Source: Eucalyptus grandis (Eukaryota; Streptophyta; Magnoliopsida; Myrtales; Myrtaceae). Taken from it: 64,000 nucleotides of DNA. The stretch is taken from positions 59,512,561 to 59,576,560 of the forward strand of contig NC_052618.1 in NCBI RefSeq assembly GCF_016545825.1. Direction: 5' to 3'. Both the position numbers and the translations under genes were made by a program. Positions 58,298-64,000 of this stretch are shown here, piece after piece (positions within the stretch are counted from its first letter, which is position 1; every line of letters begins with the position of its first letter). The notes beneath the pieces were generated by a model that did not search any database, had not been told where the DNA came from, and saw only the letters and a list, made by a program, of their open reading frames with translations.

Positions 58298-60674
58298 TCA
58301 TCGCCTATTTCTTAGAAGCTTCGCCCTCCTGTTTCCAATCCGCAACCACCTTCTGACAATTCTATCTATAAAATCGAAGTATGAGTTTGCCCAAGAACCT
58401 TTGATGTGCAAGACCACAGTTGGAACTAAGATACCGGCAACATATCCAAGGCCGAAGCTCAAGTAAAACCACTGATCAATGAACTCATCATCACCGTGAC
58501 CGTCCTCGATTGTCTCTCGTTTGTCAGGTTCATCGGCTGGACACGTGACATTGAGGGGAGCACCGCAGAATCCCGAGTTTCCATAGTATGAAGAAGGGTC
58601 GAATGTCGTCATTTGTTGTGTGTAAGGAATCTTTCCTGAGAAGTTATTATCGAATAAATTTAGATAACTCAAAAATGACAGCGATGGCATGCTTTGAGAG
58701 ATTACGCCAAAAAGCCTGTTGCTCGAAAGATCAAGGGATAACAGTTGGCTCATGCTCGAAATGCTCTCAGGAATTTCACCACCAGTGTCGTTTCTTGATA
58801 AGTTCAGAATGAGCAATCCAGCCAGTTTAGTCATTTCTTTTGGAAATTCTCCACCTAAATTATTTCCGGAGATATCTATGCTAGTGACAAGGGAAAGAGT
58901 CTTGGTGTACAGTTGGCGCTGGCTTTGCATGGTCACTCGGCAGTTCTCTTGATAGTATGTGCCTCCGTAGTTCCCGTAAAATAGGTACTCGATTCTAGCT
59001 TGCCCTTCCACCATTGCTTTAAGATCTCCAAAGCTTGAAGGAATGTTACCTGTCAAATTGTTTTCTGCAAGATCCAGCACTTGCAATGAGCTTAAACTTG
59101 AGAGCTCATGAGGAATTTCTCCAGAAAATGCATTGGACCTCAAACTTAAAATTCTTAAATTGATGAAACCCTCCGCCATCCATGCAGGTATGGTGCCATT
59201 CAATTGGTTGTTGCCAATATCTAGCGTTTCTAAGCTAAACAGATTCTTGAATGAAGATGGAAGGTCTCGGGAGAGCTTATTGTTGCTGAGGTGCAGAGAC
59301 TGAAGCCCTTGTAATTGGCCCAAAGGCGCGGGTATCAATCCAGATAAAGAATTGTTTTGTAGGTTGACTACCTCTAGGCTTGAGCAGTTCCCTATGCTTG
59401 GAGGAATGCTTCCACTCAAATTGTTGTGACCTGAAGCCATTGCATTTCTCCTATAGATTCTGGGAGCCCACCTGTTATTCTGTTAGATGAAAGGGAGAGG
59501 AAGCCCAATTCCGGCATGTATTTGCTTAAATTTTGTGGAATGCCACCTGAAAATTGGTTGTTAGAGAGGTCTAACAATCTAATCTCAGAAATGGGAAGAG
59601 GGAACGGTCCCTGAAAAAAGGTTAGAGCTGAGATCAACAAGCGCAAGAGGAGCTACTGGCAACGGATTAGGTAATTGGCCTTGCAACAGATTTAGAGACA
59701 TGCTAAGGAGAGAGAGATTCGAAGAAATGTCCCAAACCCAACTTGGCACAGGCCCCGAAATGCTGGCATTTGAAAAATCAAGATAGTTGATCTCATTTTC
59801 ATGTCTAAGCCAGGCGGGGAAAGATGGACCGATCTGGCACGATCCCATGCCAAGACTGTGGAATTGGAACGGAGGCATCCATTCGGCACTCACATTTAAA
59901 GTGAAAGAGTTGGATGAGAGATCTAAGGTCTTCATTTTGCGTAGATTTGCAAAATGTTCTTCAGATAGTGTACCTGAAAATGATTGAAAGACACGTTGAG
60001 AACATCCAACTCAGAAAGTTGTCCCAGATCAACGGGAAGAGTCCCATTCAATTGGTTCCTACCAAGGTCCAGAACGGTGAGGTTCTTCAGAGTCCCAAGA
60101 GAAGAAGGACTCGGCCCTTCAAGCAAGTTATAGTCAAGGGTTAGTTCCTCAAGGTTTTTAAATTGGCCCATCCAACTTGGCAGATAACCCCTCAGCTGAT
60201 TGTCGTTCAATCTCAAGTACCTCAAATTAGGCAAAGAACTCTGGGAATAACAAGTTTCAGATCCCCTCTGCAAAATTTCCGGCAAACTACTTGTCAAGTT
60301 GTTGTTGGATAAATCAAAATTAACTAAACTGCAAAGTGAACCGATGGAGCTCGGTATTCCTCCCCTGACCAGATTCCAAGAAAGGTCAAAATTACTGAGA
60401 GTGGTTATTTTCCCAATGGAAGTGGGAAGTATTCCGTCTATTTTATTATCAGCCAAATCCATAACTTCTATCCTTTTCCATGATCCTTGGAACAACTGAG
60501 TGCAACTTGCTGAGAGATTATCGTTTCCAGACAAAATTAGGATTTGCAAGTGCGGTAGCTCGCCTAGACCAAGAGGGATCCTTCCATATAGACCACTGTA
60601 ACTCATGTCAACACTAACAAGGCTGCTTACATTCAGAAGCCATTGAGGGAACTCTGAATCGAAACTGTTGAAGC

Positions 60675-60776
60675 TGTAAAATATGGGTTTTGACCCAGTG
60701 AAAAAGAAAAGAAAAAAGAAAAGAAAAGGTAGAAGCTTCAGCAGAGAGAGGAATCGAGAGTTTTCGGGAGAAGGAA

Positions 60777-60807
<31 letters not shown>

Positions 60808-63117
60808 GAAGAAAAGACAGAAAAAAAGAAGGGAAAATGAAAAGAAAAAGGAGGAGATAAAAGGGAAAGAGAGAAGGAAAGAAAGGGAGAGAGAGGGATG
60901 GCAGAGAGAAAGAAGAAGAAGAAGAAGAAGAGAAAAGAGGGGCTTCATGCGTTCTCATCATGGGAGTCTCGCCAAGCCACGTTAACTACGTAACGCAGCA
61001 CCCGGTAAGTGCTCGTGCTCTCCCTTCGTTCAATCGGAGTAATTTCGGACGTAGAGCTTGAAATTCGGAATTTTAGGAGAATCGAGCGGCGAAGTATGAT
61101 TTTTGAGTCGTTAAGCTACATATTTTCATAGAAATGATACTTTGGGATGTTGTGAAGTTATAGCATTTTACGGATCGTGATTTGAGCTTGCGTTTGTCTC
61201 GGAACGGAATTTTAAATTCGGGGGCGCATGCTGATACTGTAGCGAACAGTAAGATTCGAGGTTTTTTTTTTTTTGGTACTGTTTTGGGGTGGCTGAATTG
61301 GGGTTGTTGTTGTACGTTAAGAGAGTTTTCTAAAGACTGTAAGACGGCTTGAAACGGAATTTTGTGGAGGAAGTTATGGCGCGACAAAATTGGCGCATGG
61401 GGCCTTGTGGGAAATTGATGGGTTTTTGATAAATGCGAGTTTTTGTGGCGAATAGGTGTCGTTTTATCGACAAATAGGCTTAGTATAGACGAGTCATTAT
61501 GCAAATATCCTTTTACTCGGCCTTTTGATAATGTTTTTCCGTTAATTATTAGGGATCCAAGTGCATTGATTCGAGTGAGCGTCGTAGTTGATTTCCGACT
61601 TTCTGAGTGGTGCTATCGTTTTTAAGAATTTAAAAGCTCATGTCTTCAAAATGATAAACGATTGATATTTTATGAGTTATGAATAAGCATATTTGTTGCA
61701 TAAAATTTGAATCGGGCATTTACTGCGTTTTGGTATTTAAGAATAGTGTGAGAATTTTTGTGGAAATATATATTCTTTGATGAACGAAATTGAGAAATAT
61801 TACATATTTTGAGTTTGTGAAACATTTTTACGAAGATCTCGGCTTTGAGATGGTTTATGGAAGGCTATACGAATATCGATTTGTGATGAGCTTTTTGAAA
61901 TGTATTTGATTTGAAATTGATTTATGAGACAGGTCTTAAAATTATTTGAAAATGTTTTATGAAAAGTATTTATGACGGATAAGGTGAGTTGTGAAATATT
62001 TTCATGATATATGAAATGTTTTATGGATTTGGTTTGAGAATTATGGAAGGTGTTGTTCGAGATTGATGTGGATGCTCAATATCGCTGTGAGCCTGGCGAG
62101 GGGCTTGTGGGTATGCGCATACTATTCTAGGATATCTTTGTGGGTTAAGCCACCGGCTAATAATAGGTGGAGACATTGCCAAGAGGGGAATCTTGGTCGC
62201 CTCATCACTAGGCGTTGTATCATGACCATAGTTTGATATTGAGCAATGGATTGGTCAATGGTCGAGTGGACCATTGACATGTGATAGGAGATGGGTTGAT
62301 GGAATTGACCATCGATCTGTAATTTGAGATTAGTCGATAGAATGGACCATCGATGTGTAATTTAAGATTAGTCGTTGGAATTGACCATCGACGTGTAATT
62401 TGAGATTAGTCGTTAAAATTGACCATCGACGAGTAATTTGAAATTAGTCGTTGGACTTGGACCATCGACATATAATTTCATTTGATTATCAATGTGCGGT
62501 TTGATGAGATTAATCAATAAAATAGACCATTGATACATGTTTTATGAGATTGACCAATGGGTTAGATCATTGGCATTTGTGTATTATTATTTTGAATATT
62601 TTTGCTTTGAACATATTGTGTTTAAGTAAGAAATATTATATTTTGGCTCTGAAGGTTTGTTAAATTTCTGGGTTTGGTGTAATATGAGATTAACCAATGG
62701 AATGGACCATTGGCATGTGAATTAATGAGATTGATCAGTGGATTAGACCATTGATGTTTATTTTAATGTTATTATGAAATGATTATTTTTGCTATAAATA
62801 TAGCTATGTTGAAACATATGTAACTTATTCTTTTTACTGTATGTTTGTTATATCCTAGATTTGAGTTAAAAGAGATGCGGTTTGGTTTTGTAAATATGCA
62901 TAGTGGTTGCTCGATCCGCTTAGAAGAGATGCACTACTCACTGAGCCGTGGTTGCTCACCCCTTTATTTTACAATGTTTTTCAGGTCCTGAGTAGATACG
63001 AGAGCGATATGGATGTGGGGACTTTTTAGAGATGGATTTTGGGAGATTTGAGGCTGCGTCCTTTGAGTGGAAGGACGGCCGTGTCATCCCCCATTCATGT
63101 TGTTTTGGGGTGTGACA
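60675..63117 (+). mobile_element. Solo LTR (Ty3/gypsy type) in the RLP LRR exon
   Basis: The 2,443-bp sequence starts TGTAAAATATGGG and ends GGGGTGTGACA. A perfect 5-bp duplication GAAGC flanks it (60670-60674 and 63118-63122). Near the 3' end it has cactgagcc...gctcacccc, as in many large chromovirus LTRs, and its terminus resembles that of the 1598 and 9042 LTRs. The start is purine-rich with a (GA)n run at about 60785-60808. No gag or pol is present. Confidence 0.88.
62240..62760. repeat. Minisatellite inside the solo LTR
   Basis: Units of about 38-39 bp with the theme attagtcg.t.gaa..gaccatcgac.tgtaattt are clearest at about 62330-62480. Looser units (gaccattgac, gaccattggcat) extend on both sides. 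The units are degenerate and have no unique spacers. Confidence 0.75.
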
Positions 63118-64000
63118 GAAGCTGAGGTCTAGAGCAGCGAATGAAGTGAAGTTCACCAAACCAGGTGATGATATCGAACCAGATAGGCGACAATTGGACA
63201 GATGCAACCCCAACAACAACAGAAACTCGTTTAGCACACTGATCCACATGGAACTAACCATTGAGAGGTTCACTCCATCAAGCGCAAGATATTTCAGAGA
63301 ACCAAGACCAGAAATCCACCCGAGATTATTAGTACTTAATTGCTGAAAGGGAGTAGAAAGATCAAGATACTGCAAGTTTGACAAATTTCCTAGATTTGGA
63401 GGAATTGCACCACGAAACTTGGCAATTGACAGGTTCAGGTACCGTAGGTTCTCCAAAGAACCAACAAATGCACGAATTGGTACGCCATTGAAATTATTTG
63501 AGCTCAAGTCCAAGAATCTCAGAGACTTGAGTCGCGCTAATGAAGGTCTAATTTCTCCACACGGTTTCCAATAAGTATACATACTATAGTAGCCATGAAG
63601 ATCAATGCTTATCACCCCTCCAGTCCTCTCATCGCAGCCTATTCCTTGCCATGAGGACAGGCGATTATAAGGATCTTGAAGGCCATTTTTGAAGTCAATT
63701 AGAGCTTCCCTATCAGACTCTGAGCAATTCCCAGCAGGGATATTGCCGTCACAAGCCAATAGCCATACTAAAATGGAGATAGAGACTAGTATAATGCAAA
63801 GGGATGAATCTCTCGCCATCTTGATCAAAAGATGTAAAATTGAAGGTAGCATTACAAGGACTAGTAACCCGGGACTAGTTTGTTTCAAATATTGCTTGAA
63901 AAGTCAAGCGGGATCAGCGGGATAATCACAAGATGTCCAAAGAAAGTTAAAGCGATGTGGACTGATTGAGTCTTTGTGAGCAAAATATTTAGGCGTGGAG

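Larger units (their letters stand above)
58298..63819 (-). pseudogene. LRR receptor-like protein (EIX2/Cf-like RLP), split by a solo LTR
   Basis: From the ATG at 63819 it encodes MARDSS, a signal peptide (IILVSISILVWLLAC), an LRRNT (NCSESDREALIDFKNGLQDP) and the first LRRs down to 63123. A 2.4 kb solo LTR follows, then the remaining LRRs from 60674 to about 58700. The end is an acidic spacer, a membrane helix (YLSFGLGYVAGILVPTVVL) and a short basic tail (stop at 58298). This is the usual order for kinase-less immune receptors of the EIX/Cf class, normally 900-1,000 aa. Besides the insertion there is a lost base near 59975, an extra T in a T run near 59613 and a small deletion near 59430. Few lesions mean recent loss. 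A later ATG-upstream extension to 63888 is possible but less likely. Confidence 0.88.

Noticed and set aside
62240..62760. Possible CRISPR-like or satellite array
   Set aside because: The units are contiguous and degenerate with no unique spacers, confined to an LTR in a plant genome. It is a minisatellite.

Overview
The window looks like nuclear DNA of a woody dicot. The genes have introns, retrotransposons are nested, and leucine-rich-repeat receptor-like protein (RLP) loci lie close to a tandem array of DFR/CCR-like reductases. The reductases resemble the short-chain cinnamyl-alcohol/phenylacetaldehyde reductase group known from Eucalyptus, so Myrtaceae is my guess, at low confidence. One reductase gene (34562-37384) is fully intact and two more are nearly so. 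Most other loci are broken.

Layout. 1-14540 is a transposon nest. A PIF/Harbinger-like element (903-8473) was split by a 3.6 kb solo LTR (1598-8151), which was itself split by a young gag-only copia-type retrotransposon (2903-5868). A second copy of the 3.6 kb LTR (9042-12582) carries a hAT-like element (12583-14532) at its very end, and that element has captured a fragment of the FEN1 flap-endonuclease gene. 14541-20330 holds the relic 5' end of an RLP gene, a non-autonomous Ty3/gypsy-type gag-protease element (15771-18907) and a Helitron helicase relic. 20440-24160 is an RLP pseudogene on the minus strand, cut by a solo LTR. 24200-27050 is AT-rich and ends in a second Harbinger-like element with a GC-rich core.

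27108-52430 is the reductase array on the plus strand. It has two decayed copies, one 5'-truncated copy lying between them, one intact gene, two genes with a single 1-nt deletion each, and a last copy without exon 1. All follow the same six-exon plan (about 118-127/170/192/163/187/145 nt). A decayed WD40 gene (Notchless/NLE1 type) faces the last two copies tail to tail. A 100-N gap (49755-49854) is flanked by two near-identical 6.7 kb blocks that meet exactly at the gap. This looks more like two unmerged overlapping contig ends, or two haplotypes, than a true tandem duplication.

56712-57584 is a third GC-cored Harbinger-like element. 58298-63819 is a second minus-strand RLP pseudogene, with a 2.4 kb solo LTR (60675-63117) inserted in its LRR exon.

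The parts that work together are the reductase array, probably aromatic aldehyde or alcohol metabolism, and the former RLP immune receptors on either side of it. The rest is transposon biology. Its most unusual items are two independent gag-only (or gag-protease) retrotransposons of opposite superfamilies and the FEN1 capture.
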